Shown: in pieces, positions 29,720 to 39,734 of the stretch | Numbering within the stretch: the stretch's first letter is position 1 | Layout of the letters: each line of letters opens with the position of its first letter | Assembly (NCBI GenBank): GCA_003164755.1 | Contig: PLUB01000060.1 | Span: 1 to 64,000, forward strand | From: Methanosarcina sp. | GTDB lineage: Archaea; Halobacteriota; Methanosarcinia; Methanosarcinales; Methanosarcinaceae | Direction of reading: 5' to 3' | Length of the DNA stretch: 64,000 bases | Translations under genes and position numbers: made by a program | Notes under the pieces: model-generated | Told to the model about the DNA's origin: nothing | Databases searched by the model: none | The model's input: only the letters and a program-made list of their open reading frames with translations

Positions 29720-31011
29720 TTTTAAACTCTTTAGGTGTCTTAAAATAAAACTTACATATAATTTATCAAACTAAGTTATATTCCAACCAACTAGAACGTT
29801 TGTTTTTATATATATCTCATATATATAATTATGGTATTGTACTACCGTTTCAATCAAAATATGTTTAAATTATAAAAAATAAAATTATATCACTGTGGTG
29901 AATATTTTTCAGCACAAAGAACTATTTGAAGAACAAATTATTCATGCCTTGAAAAAGCACGATATTAATGATTTATTCCAAACTATTATAATTGATCCAA
30001 CTCTCATGAGTTCACAGTTTTTTGGGTATTCTCTGACCTACTAATAAAACCCTTTTTTTGTAAAGAATATTAAATGTTTGAGGCACTCTATTTTAGAGTC
30101 TTATGTAGCCAACTCACTCATATTTTAACTCACATAAGCAGAAAATTGGCTTTACGCATGAAAAAATTAATGAAACTATTTGAAGCCATCATATTTAGAA
30201 GACAAATTACCTGCCTAAAAACTTTATAAAAAGTACTGCCTATGATACTACGTTGCAGAAAGATGAATAATTTTTCCGACGAAAATTAGACACTGTTGAT
30301 GTGTGCAGCATCAACAGTATTTCTCAAACTAATTCATGATGAAGCTTAATTTTCATAATAGTTAAATTTTTCAAAGTTTGGGCCATATCCCATATTCCAT
30401 CGTATTGCAAATAAACATTGTTAGGATTTTCTGTTACTAAAAATACCTTTAACGATCCTAGGTTTAATTTTTATTGATTATAATTTTAATTATATATTTA
30501 CAAATGAAAATCCAATGGTTTCTACTACTTTATTATTTTCAATTCAAACTGTAATATTTGCGATTGGATTCTGTATTTTAGCTTTGTGAAATTAAAATCA
30601 ATTTGAAAAACGGAACATAAAATATTACAAAAGCAAAAAACTCAATATTTATATATAAGATCCAGAAAATTAGAACTCTTTCCTACAATTGCCTTGAAAT
30701 TTTGTAGGGCATAGAAGGAATAACATATTTATTATTTGAATAGATAAATATTACTTAATTTTTAAGTAATGACAAACGGTGGCTGTAAACAGTATAGGTA
30801 GTTAGAGTAGTTTCACATAGAATGACCAGCATCAAATCCATAGAGTATTATTTATAATATCTAAACTTAATTTTTTTTCCTATCATTTTGTCTTTAATAC
30901 TTCTATGACATTTTAATAGCCTTGCTCACAATTATTTAAACCGACATGTTTTTAATTATTTATATTTGTATTTAATTTCCTCTGTTTACCTTTAATTGGC
31001 TACTATCCAGC
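29720..31011. other. Intergenic region with one strong hairpin
   Basis: Apart from the perfect hairpin at 30292-30318, listed separately, nothing is recognised. The stretch 29900-30280 is less AT-biased and may be a decayed gene (a plus-strand fragment HKELFEEQIIHALKKHDIN is visible near 29915-29975), but I could not identify it. Confidence 0.5.
30292..30318. repeat. Perfect 10-bp hairpin
   Basis: ACTGTTGATG, a 7-base loop TGTGCAG, then CATCAACAGT. It lies far from any gene and could be an insertion-sequence end or the remains of a terminator. Confidence 0.6.
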
Positions 31012-31905
31012 TCAATGTGCAAAATCAAGAATGATAGATATCGCATATATTGCAAGTGTTACGTGGAAAAGGGGGAGTATCTTCATTCCGGCCCCCGGAC
31101 TTTTTTCTTTCCATAGGTAAAGATTTGATCCTGCAAGGAGTACAAATCCTGCAAGGAAACCATAGTGAGCAATGACTCCAAGGTCCTTGAGAAATAAAGT
31201 AGTTGTGAGGAGATGCAGGAGGACAAAGCCTGTAATCCAGTATTTTGTTCCTTTTATGCCATAAAGGACGGTTATAGATTTCATGCCTTTTGCTCGGTCG
31301 TTTTCCAGGTCTATTAAGTCATTTAATCCTAGATGCGCCATTGCCCAGGGATAAATAAAAAACATGTAGAGTAGCATGGTCTTATCTGGGTGTCCATAGC
31401 AGAGGTAGCCTGCTACCGGAAAAAGTGTAAAGTCTGTTCTTCCCAGAAGTTGAGCAATCGGATACTTTTGATCTCTTTTCTTAATTTGATAAAAAGCCTC
31501 AATGCTGTAAGAGTACAACATTATTGTAAAAACATAGAGCGAATTTGGATAGGGCAGAGTGAAAATAAGGACTGAATTAACTCCTATAAGCAGAATTAAC
31601 ACCCATAAGGCATCTTTTGAAGAAATCTTTCCTGAAGGAATGGGTCTCTCTTTAAAAGGTCTCCAGTAGTTGGTCAGCGTGTTATCAATGTCAAACCTAT
31701 CTATGTTTTTGTCCACATAATCGTTGAGTACGAAACCAGCTTCGAATCCTAGAGTGCCTATAAGAGCTGTCTTCATGGTCAACGACCAGGAAAAGCCTCC
31801 GTAATTTGCAAAAGCAAGCACCAACCCAGAGCAGAAAAAAATGGGCCAGATTGGGAGAAAGTGGGCACGAGTAAGGTCAATGTAAGCTTTTAGATTTTCT
31901 TGCAT
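31012..31905 (-). CDS. UbiA-family prenyltransferase (second copy, substrate unknown)
   Basis: The 297-residue membrane protein has both Asp-rich motifs of the UbiA family: NDYVDKNID at 61-69 and DLIDLENDRAKG around 205-216. It also has about eight transmembrane helices and starts MQENLKAYIDLTRAHFLPIWP like homologues. The frame is open 21 codons further upstream, but that part (ECDTKTLIITIVTKAKS) is not family-like, so the ATG at 31905 is chosen. Related archaeal enzymes act in membrane-lipid or quinone-like (methanophenazine) synthesis. Which one applies here is unknown. Confidence 0.82.
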   Translation of the reverse strand: MQENLKAYIDLTRAHFLPIWPIFFCSGLVLAFANYGGFSWSLTMKTALIGTLGFEAGFVLNDYVDKNIDRFDIDNTLTNYWRPFKERPIPSGKISSKDALWVLILLIGVNSVLIFTLPYPNSLYVFTIMLYSYSIEAFYQIKKRDQKYPIAQLLGRTDFTLFPVAGYLCYGHPDKTMLLYMFFIYPWAMAHLGLNDLIDLENDRAKGMKSITVLYGIKGTKYWITGFVLLHLLTTTLFLKDLGVIAHYGFLAGFVLLAGSNLYLWKEKSPGAGMKILPLFHVTLAIYAISIILDFAH

Positions 31906-32415
31906 GCTTTTGGCTTTAGTAACGATAGTAATGATCAAAGTTTTGGTGTCACACTCAGCTGCAAGCAACTGGGTATGTTCGTGCCCCGGCTCTGGGTATA
32001 AAGGAATGATCCAAAATCAAATATTTTCATTTGCTGATATAATTTTTTTTTCTTCACGTTTCCCAGATTTCAACATCTTTTTTAATTACATCTGAAGTCG
32101 TACCATCATCCCCAGTTCCAATTCAAGCTCTACCAATCCAAAATTTACAATCCAAAAGCTATTTCTTAATCTCAAAGTATTCTTTAAAGACATTTCTTGC
32201 TGTGATACTTTTTATAATTTACATCACTATTGAAGGAGAATACTTTTGGTTCAGAACCAATGAAAAGATGTACATACACACCATCATTATAGATTGCATC
32301 GAACTCGAAACAGTGCCTTCTGCCAATTTCGAAGGATATATATTTCAAATAATTGATTATGTCATTGCTTAAAAAAAAATTTTGCTATACTTATACAAAA
32401 ACATGTGATATCTTA

Positions 32416-32505
32416 GAGCATTTAGATAAACAGCTGTTTTTCATGAGTAATAGATATACAATTTATAAGTATATGACAAAATTTAGGAGTCTATTGAAAT
32501 TTTTC
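32416..32505 (+). repeat. MITE-like inverted-repeat element, copy 9
   Basis: A diverged copy: GAGCATTTAGATAAACAGCT, then TTTTTCATGAGTAA, an AT-rich centre with ATATGACAAAATTTAGGAG, and the right arm TCTATTGAAATTTTTC. Confidence 0.72.
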
Positions 32506-32915
32506 TTATTTTACAGACACAATTGTTTGCATGAAGTAGTTCCTTTTTATACTGCAAAGGTAGCTTCAAATATGAATCAGTTAATTAATAACGGTTCTCA
32601 GTGAAGTTTCCATCACCAAAGTAATCTGTGAGTTATCAGACTGTAATAAAATACTAAGTATGCAATGCTTCTGAGGTTAAATCATTCGATAAACTTGCAA
32701 AAATGCAAAGTTAAAAGTATTGTATCCCACTTTCCGCAGATGTACACAAAAATGTCATATCTTTTCTCAATAAGGCAGTATATTAAAAGGTTATCTAACT
32801 TTCAACGAATAATAGAGGACAAATGGCAAACAAATATACATCCATATACATCTGCAGAAAGTCGGTTAAAATATAAATTGGATCAGTTGATAAAGATCCT
32901 AGTGGGAATATCCAT

Positions 32916-32935
32916 CCCCGCAGCAAGCTGCGGGG
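32916..32935. repeat. 20-bp perfect GC-rich palindrome
   Basis: CCCCGCAGC-AA-GCTGCGGGG has a nine-base stem and two-base loop in otherwise AT-rich DNA. A degraded relative, GAGCAGCAAGCTGTGGG, occurs at about 17692-17708, upstream of the DDE transposase remnant. Confidence 0.75.
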
Positions 32936-33103
32936 TATTTGACTTGGAAAAAAAATATGCCTACATAAATTTGTTCAGTGAATCTTGATAAAGATAGTTA
33001 TTGATTGAGGTTTGCCCAGGATGAATAGTTACAGCTTTTGGACATCCTAAGACTTCAAGCAGTATTTTTATAAAATATTACTCCAAATGATCCAAGGGAA
33101 AAT

Positions 33104-33853
33104 ATGCTAAATAATACATATATTCATATTCCTGGTGTAGGAAAGAGCCTTGAACAAAAGATCTGGGCTCAAGGAATACATACATGGGAAGAATTTCTTG
33201 AGATGGAAGATCAGATCTCAATACCTTCTACTCGAAAAGCGATAATTTGTGAGGAGATTAAGAAATCTTCCGAGCGTCTGGCGGCAAAAGATCATTATTT
33301 TTTTTCGCAATGCCTTCCTTCTGCGGAACACTGGAGGACCTATCCTCTGTTTTCCGAGTCTGTAGCATTTGTGGATATTGAGACAACTGGGCTTTCTCAG
33401 CGTAGAGATAGAATAACCGTTATTGGAATTTATGATGGTAGAGAGTCTAAGACATATGTAAAGGACATAAATCTTGATGATATTGTGGATGAACTTCCAA
33501 AATACAGGTTACTTGTGTCCTTCAACGGTGCTCGTTTTGATATTCCTTTTATAAAGTCCGAATTTCCTGAAATAGAATTTAAACAGCTCCATATAGATCT
33601 TGTGTACCCTCTAAGGCGAATAGGATATAAAGGTGGCCTCAAAAATATTGAGAAGATACTTGGGATATCTCGGAGTGAAGATACTGAAGGTATGACAGGA
33701 TTTGATGCCGTAAGGCTCTGGAAGCAATATGAAAGAGGGGATAAAGATGCACTAGCTAAAATTATTAAATATAATAACGAAGATATAGTTAATCTGAAAT
33801 CTATTTTGGAGCTTACTTATCCTAAAATGGTTGAAAAAGCTCTAAATGCTTGA
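33104..33853 (+). CDS. DEDDy 3'-5' exonuclease / RNase H-like protein (YprB-like)
   Basis: The 249-residue product has an N-terminal helix-hairpin-helix-like segment (IHIPGVGKSLEQKIWAQGIHT, about 7-33) followed by a ribonuclease H-fold exonuclease domain. The four acidic residues and Tyr are visible: FVDIETTG (Asp91, Glu93), NGARFDIPF (Asp146) and YNNEDIVNL (Tyr223, Asp227). This is the DEDDy subclass, related to bacterial YprB. Substrate is unknown; DNA repair or RNA processing is possible. It is monocistronic. Confidence 0.85.
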   Translation: MLNNTYIHIPGVGKSLEQKIWAQGIHTWEEFLEMEDQISIPSTRKAIICEEIKKSSERLAAKDHYFFSQCLPSAEHWRTYPLFSESVAFVDIETTGLSQRRDRITVIGIYDGRESKTYVKDINLDDIVDELPKYRLLVSFNGARFDIPFIKSEFPEIEFKQLHIDLVYPLRRIGYKGGLKNIEKILGISRSEDTEGMTGFDAVRLWKQYERGDKDALAKIIKYNNEDIVNLKSILELTYPKMVEKALNA

Positions 33854-35075
33854 GATGCAAAATTTTTTATTGAAACTGACAGGAGTCAAAAATATCTAGC
33901 AACCTATTATATTTTTGTCATTTACACGAATTTGAGTCGTCAATCATTTAAGCGTTTGATGTCTTCCTAATTATAGTTCTCCCAATAAAAATTAATATTT
34001 CAAAAACTAGGAAAAATGGATTTATCATCAGGTGCCTACATTTTTCTTTAGGCTTAAATACAAATTTGGATCAGTTAGACCTGGAAAAAAAGAAAAATAG
34101 AATAAGGAAATAATTTGTCCATTTATTTCGGTTTATTTCCATGATTGTGGAATTTCGAGTGACTGAAGTATGAATAATCATGATTTAAGTATAAAATATT
34201 CTTGGAAATTTTTGTTGATTTGTGAGTTTATTACAAACTTCCATTGTAATGAAAGATTGCGTTTTCATGCACTAACAAGATTTACTCTAACCATGGCCCT
34301 CACAGTAAAAATTGACACTTCACAAAATGAGAAGAAATAAATTCATGATCAAATACTAAAATTTCTTTTTAACCATTCATACTGAGCAAAAAAATTCCAA
34401 TAACCCTTTCATTAAGATTCAGTGAGCAAATTTAGTTAGGCATATTTTTAGTTAGCTGTAGGCTATTGATATTGTTTTTTATTTTTCAATCAGTTCACAA
34501 TCAGAAGTATTTATTGCATCAAAATAGATATCTTCCAACTGATTGTTGGTAATCTAAATAGTTACCTTGCTCCACGAATCTTAAACTTAGAGATGGACAA
34601 TCGAAAGCACAGAAAACACGGAATAAAGGGGATACTTGAGCAATTTTTCCTTGTCGTTCTCTTTTTTTTGGTTATAGAATTTCTAATGACTTATGCACAA
34701 GTAATTAAGTTCGAAAGTATAATTGATTTTCAAAGGTGTAATTATTCGTTAGCTTCCTATAAATGATATAATGAAAAAAATAATAACCAAAAATTGCATA
34801 GTTGAACGAATAAATACGAAGGCAACTTAATACAATTAAATTATCGCTTCCGAACTTAAATTTTGGAAATCGGATTTAAAAAAGTTGAACTACCTTTACC
34901 TCACATTAACCCAGATAAGGATACTTTAATAATAAAATAGATTGAAAATTCATTTTCACCTGAAAAGATGACAGGAAATAGTAATTATGAGACAGTAAAA
35001 CTGTAAGATATATAAGCATGTTTTTCATATAAGGTTAGGAGAAAGAATGAAATAAATTTACAAAGCAGGGATATG
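33854..35075. other. Long intergenic region
   Basis: No gene seen. The segment 34380-34460 (ACCCTTTCATTAAGATTCAGTGAGC...) resembles 22020-22100. A TATA-rich stretch near 35005-35030 (AAGATATATAAGC) could be the promoter of the PRC-barrel gene. Confidence 0.5.
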
Positions 35076-35333
35076 ATGCGCGCAGAACTTACATCACTTT
35101 TTGGTTTAAGCATATACACAAATACCGGTGTTTATGTAGGAAAGCTACAGGACCTTGTAATTGATATAGATGATCAGAAAATTACTGGGCTTGCTGTATC
35201 TGATATTAATCGAGAACTTTTTGACCTGACCACTAAAGGTGTAATTATTCCTTACCGGTGGGTCATAACTGCAGCAGATATTGTTATAATAAGAGACGTT
35301 GTCCAAAGATACAAAAAACGGAAAGAAGACTGA
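35076..35333 (+). CDS. PRC-barrel domain protein
   Basis: This 85-residue protein consists of one PRC-barrel domain (FGLSIYTNTGVYVGKLQDLVIDIDDQKITGLAV, then IPYRWVITAADIVIIRD). Archaeal single-domain PRC proteins are widespread, and roles in RNA metabolism or cell division have been proposed. Two ATGs are in tandem; AGGG is 5 bases before the second (35076) but only 2 before the first, so the second is chosen. The C-terminus is basic (YKKRKED). Confidence 0.85.
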   Translation: MRAELTSLFGLSIYTNTGVYVGKLQDLVIDIDDQKITGLAVSDINRELFDLTTKGVIIPYRWVITAADIVIIRDVVQRYKKRKED

Positions 35334-36121
35334 TAAATTTTGAAAGATAAATTCAAAACATGGAAATCTTTGCTGAAATGCGCTGGATCCCTCTTGTGGT
35401 TGTGCGCGCTGATGGCAGGAATTAAGATCTAAGCTCTTGCGCCTGGGTTTTAAGAAACTTTATGACTCAAACTTCACCAGGGCAATGGCGAATACTGCCA
35501 TACTTTTCGTTAGAAAAGCAGTTTAAGCCCTCCTCTTTGACTCACTTTTTCAGATGAAATCAGTTTTATGTTTACAGATATTTCATTTGAAGGTAAAGTG
35601 GAAAAATTGACTCTATCGTGGAAAGCTTTCTAGGAAGCTCCATTAATATAAATTTGTGACTTGAAAAATCTGTGGTTTTTGATTCCAGAATATTGGTTCT
35701 TCAAAGGGAGGAAATTCCTTCTTATTTTCATTTGAGACAGCTTGAAGCCTGGTGAAATTTTTTGATATCTTGAATTACTACGCTCTGATATATAATAGGG
35801 AATGGATAATGTGAAGCTTCAGAATATCTGAAAGGAAAAAAAGAATGAAAAATCCATGAAATGTTTTTTGAAATGGGGACTAACCTTGCACGACTTCCCG
35901 TTGACAGAGGAGACAAATTCTCATTTATACAAAAGGAATCTATGAACCTCTGGCTCTAAGCCGATTTTTGGTGAGGAGACTAAATCTCTGTGCAGAAAAG
36001 TCACTCATATTTGGAAGTCCCTAAATCCAAATTAAAAAAAAGGAATAACACTTCTAGAGAAACTTATTAATCAAAATTGAGTTTTTGAAGATAAGAAAAT
36101 AAAGTAAGGAATGTATAGGCA
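35334..36121. other. Intergenic region with gene-like debris
   Basis: The block 35385-35545 is clearly less AT-rich than its flanks. On the minus strand it reads in pieces FLTKSMAVFAIALVKFES and FLPSARTTTRGIQRISAKI, vaguely like an Alba-type chromatin protein, but the match is too weak to call. The block 35855-35960 on the plus strand reads EMFFEMGTNLARLPVDRGDKF then stops, another probable fragment. Confidence 0.4.
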
Positions 36122-37075
36122 ATGTACAGACTCGAACTTGTGAAAAGAAACGTTCAGGAAATTGTAACAGAAGAAGAACTTGAAGAACTTCTTAACAAAA
36201 AAGAAGCTCCATGTGCCTATGTAGGATATGAGCCAAGCGGGAAAATTCATATGGGACATGTTCTTACAGTAAATAAGCTAATTGATTTGCAAAAAGCTGG
36301 ATTCAAGGTCACTGTCCTGCTTGCAGATGTACATGCTTATCTGAATAGAAAAGGTACACTTGAAGAAGTCCGGAAAATTGCAGACTATAACAGACGTTGC
36401 TTTGTTGCTCTCGGACTTGATGCAAAGAAAACTGATTTTGTATATGGTTCAGACTATCAGTTTGGGGCCGAGTACATTTTAAATGTTCTCAAGCTTTCAA
36501 GGGCAGTAAACCTTAATAGAGCGCGCAGGAGCATGGATGAAGTTGGGCGTGCTATGGATGATCCAACGGTCTCCCAGATTGTATACCCCCTGATGCAGGC
36601 TGTTGACATTGCAATGCTCAAAGTTGACGTAGCTGTTGGTGGTATTGATCAGAGGAAAATCCATATGCTTGCCCGCGAAAACTTAAAAAATATTGGATTC
36701 AACACACCTGTCTGCATTCACACTCCTATTCTCATAGGATTAGATGGAACAAAGATGTCTTCTTCAAAGGATAATTTCATTTCAGTGGACGATACTGGAG
36801 AAGAGATTTACAAAAAGTTTAAGAAAGCCTACTGTAAAATAGGAGACTTGGAAAACAACCCGACTCTTGCTATTTTACGCTATCATATTTTTCCCAGATA
36901 TGAGACAGTTGTCATAGAGAGACCTGAAAAGTTCGGTGGGAACCTGATATACACCAGTTACTACGAAATGGAGAAGGATTTTGTGGCAGAAAACGTACAT
37001 CCTATGGACTTGAAAAATGCAGCTGCAAAATACATAGATAAGATCCTGGAATCTGTTAGAAACGTTCTACTATGA
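36122..37075 (+). CDS. tyrS: Tyrosyl-tRNA synthetase (archaeal type)
   Basis: The 317-residue class I synthetase attaches tyrosine to tRNA-Tyr. The HIGH-type motif is KIHMGH at 41-46 and the KMSKS-type motif is KMSSS at 211-215. Tyrosine-binding residues are in YVGYEPSG and YPLMQAVD. The short length without an S4 domain is standard for archaea. Preceded by an AT-rich region with own promoter, followed by transposon debris. Confidence 0.96.
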   Translation: MYRLELVKRNVQEIVTEEELEELLNKKEAPCAYVGYEPSGKIHMGHVLTVNKLIDLQKAGFKVTVLLADVHAYLNRKGTLEEVRKIADYNRRCFVALGLDAKKTDFVYGSDYQFGAEYILNVLKLSRAVNLNRARRSMDEVGRAMDDPTVSQIVYPLMQAVDIAMLKVDVAVGGIDQRKIHMLARENLKNIGFNTPVCIHTPILIGLDGTKMSSSKDNFISVDDTGEEIYKKFKKAYCKIGDLENNPTLAILRYHIFPRYETVVIERPEKFGGNLIYTSYYEMEKDFVAENVHPMDLKNAAAKYIDKILESVRNVLL

Positions 37076-37239
37076 AGAGATATACTTAGCTGAGAAGTTC
37101 TTGGCCATATGATGAAGGTAAGGATTAAAACATTTGAAAATTTCGATTATTCAACTAATTATTTTTATACGTGTCTCAACGATCTTTCATTTTTTAATTT
37201 CTCTCTTCTAATGCCCTTTTTCATCTTTGTACATTTTGT

Positions 37240-37690
37240 CATTTGTAGTCATATGTCATATAATTTGAGCAATTTCCCTTGCTAGAGCAATATTGTCTTT
37301 GCGTGTTCAATTGATTTCTTTTTCCGGTTAAAAAAATGTTTTTAATTTGCTATTTTTTTTGCTGCTGCCTGAACAATTTGCGTGAGAACCTACCTTTCTA
37401 CCTTGATCCTTTTTTTATAATTCTCCAGTTGAGAATTTATCAGCAGACTTGTACACATTCGGAACAACAACAAGCTATGAAGCAAGTTTATCCACTTGAT
37501 AAAAATCCTTGAAATTGCTTGTTGCAGCAATTAGAGTTAATGAATCTATTTTTCCAATCCTAAGACAGACATTAAAATTTCGATCTCACTCTTATGCTTT
37601 CCATAAGAATAATTGAAAATTTCTTTATCCAAAGTTTCAATTTCATCGCTAAGGTATTTTATAAAATTCAGACATTTTTGAAACCTAACT
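37240..37690 (-). pseudogene. Decayed IS110-family transposase, second remnant
   Basis: The minus-strand frame reads RIGKIDSLTLIAATSNFKD, FYQVDKLAS*LVVVPNVYK, then SADKFSTGEL. This is parallel at both DNA and protein level to the remnant at 16240-17140 (shared DNA such as TTTTAATTTGCTATTTTT and CCTGAACA). Multiple stops show it is dead. Confidence 0.65.
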
Positions 37691-38340
37691 ACGGATCAGC
37701 TTATAATTCCTGTCTATTGTGATATGAGTTTATATCCAAAATGTAACTTACCGCCCTTTTTTGTCCAGGTTCCATCTCTGATTCTCCCTATTTTTGCTTT
37801 ATTTTCTCGAGGTTTATACCCTTTTGCATGTCCAGAATCTTAATAAAAAAAAATAGAGTCCTGAATCAGTTCCTTTTTTATTTTCAAACCACGGCAATCA
37901 ATTTGGCTTTGAAACTGCCCCCATATTTCTTCTTTGCAGTTATCAATTATTTTTTTTCAGAATTACCAGACTGTGATAATGTGCGTTATGTATTCAGGAA
38001 AACCAAGAAATTTCTTTAAACAATTCGATCAATACTTTGTTTCTCAAGTTCAAAGTCAAAGATCATCACATTACTGCAAAATAAGCATTTTAAAAATAAT
38101 AATTACTTCAGCTTTAGATCTGCCTCATTAAATAGTTTTATTTAAATAAATGAACTCAAAAACGATATGAAAAGGTTCCCAATTAATTAAAGAATCAATT
38201 TAGTAAGTTTATCTACAACTGACTGAAGAAGTTTGTATTTTTCTTTAAGAGCAAAATTAGTAAAATTTTTCATGAGGAAAAATTAATTTAAGAGATTGAA
38301 ACTCTCCAATGTTCAAATGTATGCATGTTTATCGAAATTC
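37690..38340 (-). pseudogene. Decayed IS5-type element (remnant a)
   Basis: DNA from about 37780 to 38340 aligns with 59450-60025. Shared stretches include TTTTCTCGAGGTTTA and TGCAAAATAAGCATTTTAAAA-type sequence. The conceptual minus-strand protein shows KKGGKLHFGYKL, the basic segment just before the second catalytic Asp region of IS5 transposases. The low-coordinate end is cut by the IS110 remnant, so the C-terminus is missing. Confidence 0.6.
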
Positions 38341-38345
38341 TCTAA

Positions 38346-39734
38346 TTATTTATTGCCATCGAAATGATCTGTCCTATGTACCTGAATTTTGTATTTCTCA
38401 GCAACTTCCTGGAAAGTATCTACCATATAGTGAACTTTCTCCCAGGAAAGGCCATATGTATTCAATTTCCACATGCGTGTAGCCCCAGCAAATTCTCCGA
38501 CGATGCCCTTGCTTGAGAGTTCGTCTGAAAGGAAGAAACCTTTGCGTTTATGGCCATGTGCTACGATATCGAAGTTACCACTGGTGTCTATTTTTGACAG
38601 GGTATGCTTGCGTGGGTACTCCGATAAAACCCTACTTCCTTCTATGGCAAGCAAACCATCGATCAGATAGTTTGACTTCTTTACTTCTTCTTCCCAATTA
38701 TGTACTCTCTCCCTTACAGTAGGAAAAGAAGCCATCATACCTATCAATGTCGAACCCATTAGTGTGCATCCAAGCATCTCGACTTCTTTGACTCCAAACT
38801 TACGTTTTGTGACATCACCAACCATCTGCGTAGTGCGAAATATTTTAGGAGCCCATTCATTGGTTGTTGCCAGCACTCCCGATGGTGCAGGTGATGCCAT
38901 GCTTTTGTGGCCAGAGCCTACGACAAAATCTGCACCAATATCCTTTCCATCCACTGGCATGATCCCAACAGTGTACGCACCATTGTATAGGAAAGGAATA
39001 TCGTACTGATGTGCAACTTTTGCTATGTCTTTTACATCATGTTCATTGGCATACTGGTAATCAAAGTGATCAATTATCACCAGTACAGGCAGTTTGCCTG
39101 TTTCCCGTTTAACTGCCTCGATTTTCTCAGCAGTAAGATCTGCAGTTACAATATTATGCTCGTTTACAGGTATTTCCTTAACTATCCCTCCGGCCGCTTC
39201 TACTGCCAAAAATTCTGTGTAGTGAGCTAAAGCTGAAACTATGACAGAATCATTTTTATTGACAATAGTAGATGCCACTGCCTGAAAACCGCGCCTTGCT
39301 CCAGGAACTACACGCGCAACATCCATGTTAAGGAAACTAGCGAGTTGTTCATGGAATGGGCCAATCGGAGGACTTCTGATTTTGTCTAGCCTAAAGGGCT
39401 TGCTACAGGCATCACAGACTGAATATCCATCGCCATATGCTATGAGTGCTTTTCGTGCTTCTGAGGTAAGCCTTCCAGCTGCCTGAATTGGTTGTATGTT
39501 GATGTACATTTCTTCTCTGGATCGAATGTTAATATTATCAGCTATCTTCCTAACTTGCGGAGTTCCAGTACAGTTTTCGATATCATCCAAAATTTTTCTT
39601 ACTTTGTTTATACCTTCCTTAATAGAGTGTTCTTCTTCCGGACTAGTGACATTTGGAAGTGATTGTCTAAAGATCTCTCGAACATCTTCAAGGGCAAAAA
39701 GAGCCTCAAACGTCTTTTGAATTCTTATATCCAT
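38346..39734 (-). CDS. pscS: Sep-tRNA:Cys-tRNA synthase (SepCysS)
   Basis: This 462-residue PLP enzyme converts phosphoseryl-tRNA-Cys to cysteinyl-tRNA-Cys, the tRNA-dependent cysteine route of methanogens. The PLP lysine is Lys277 in GSGHKSMA. The sulfur-relay cysteines correspond to Cys107 and Cys110 (YSVCDACSKPF) and Cys323 (LGCTLMG). An N-terminal extension of about 75 residues relative to the shorter archaeal forms is present. The partner SepRS is not encoded in this window. The ATG at 39734 is followed by DIRIQKTFEALF. Confidence 0.94.
   Translation of the reverse strand: MDIRIQKTFEALFALEDVREIFRQSLPNVTSPEEEHSIKEGINKVRKILDDIENCTGTPQVRKIADNINIRSREEMYINIQPIQAAGRLTSEARKALIAYGDGYSVCDACSKPFRLDKIRSPPIGPFHEQLASFLNMDVARVVPGARRGFQAVASTIVNKNDSVIVSALAHYTEFLAVEAAGGIVKEIPVNEHNIVTADLTAEKIEAVKRETGKLPVLVIIDHFDYQYANEHDVKDIAKVAHQYDIPFLYNGAYTVGIMPVDGKDIGADFVVGSGHKSMASPAPSGVLATTNEWAPKIFRTTQMVGDVTKRKFGVKEVEMLGCTLMGSTLIGMMASFPTVRERVHNWEEEVKKSNYLIDGLLAIEGSRVLSEYPRKHTLSKIDTSGNFDIVAHGHKRKGFFLSDELSSKGIVGEFAGATRMWKLNTYGLSWEKVHYMVDTFQEVAEKYKIQVHRTDHFDGNK

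Larger units (their letters stand above)
31906..33103. other. Intergenic region with a repeat element and IS remnant
   Basis: It contains element copy 9 (32416-32505), the 20-bp GC-rich palindrome at 32916-32935 and a probable second, heavily decayed copy of the 17.7-kb DDE transposase region (about 32880-33070). Plus-strand frames at 32353-32604 and 32665-32988 run through these items and are not convincing genes. Confidence 0.5.
37076..38345. other. Intergenic region made of IS remnants
   Basis: Nearly all of this gap is accounted for by an IS110-type remnant (about 37240-37690, minus) directly abutting an IS5-type remnant (about 37690-38340, minus). No intact gene. Confidence 0.65.

Noticed and set aside
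1623-32505. Repeat family as a CRISPR array
   Set aside because: Copies are spread over 30 kb with irregular spacing, differ in orientation and are themselves inverted repeats; no cas gene is present.
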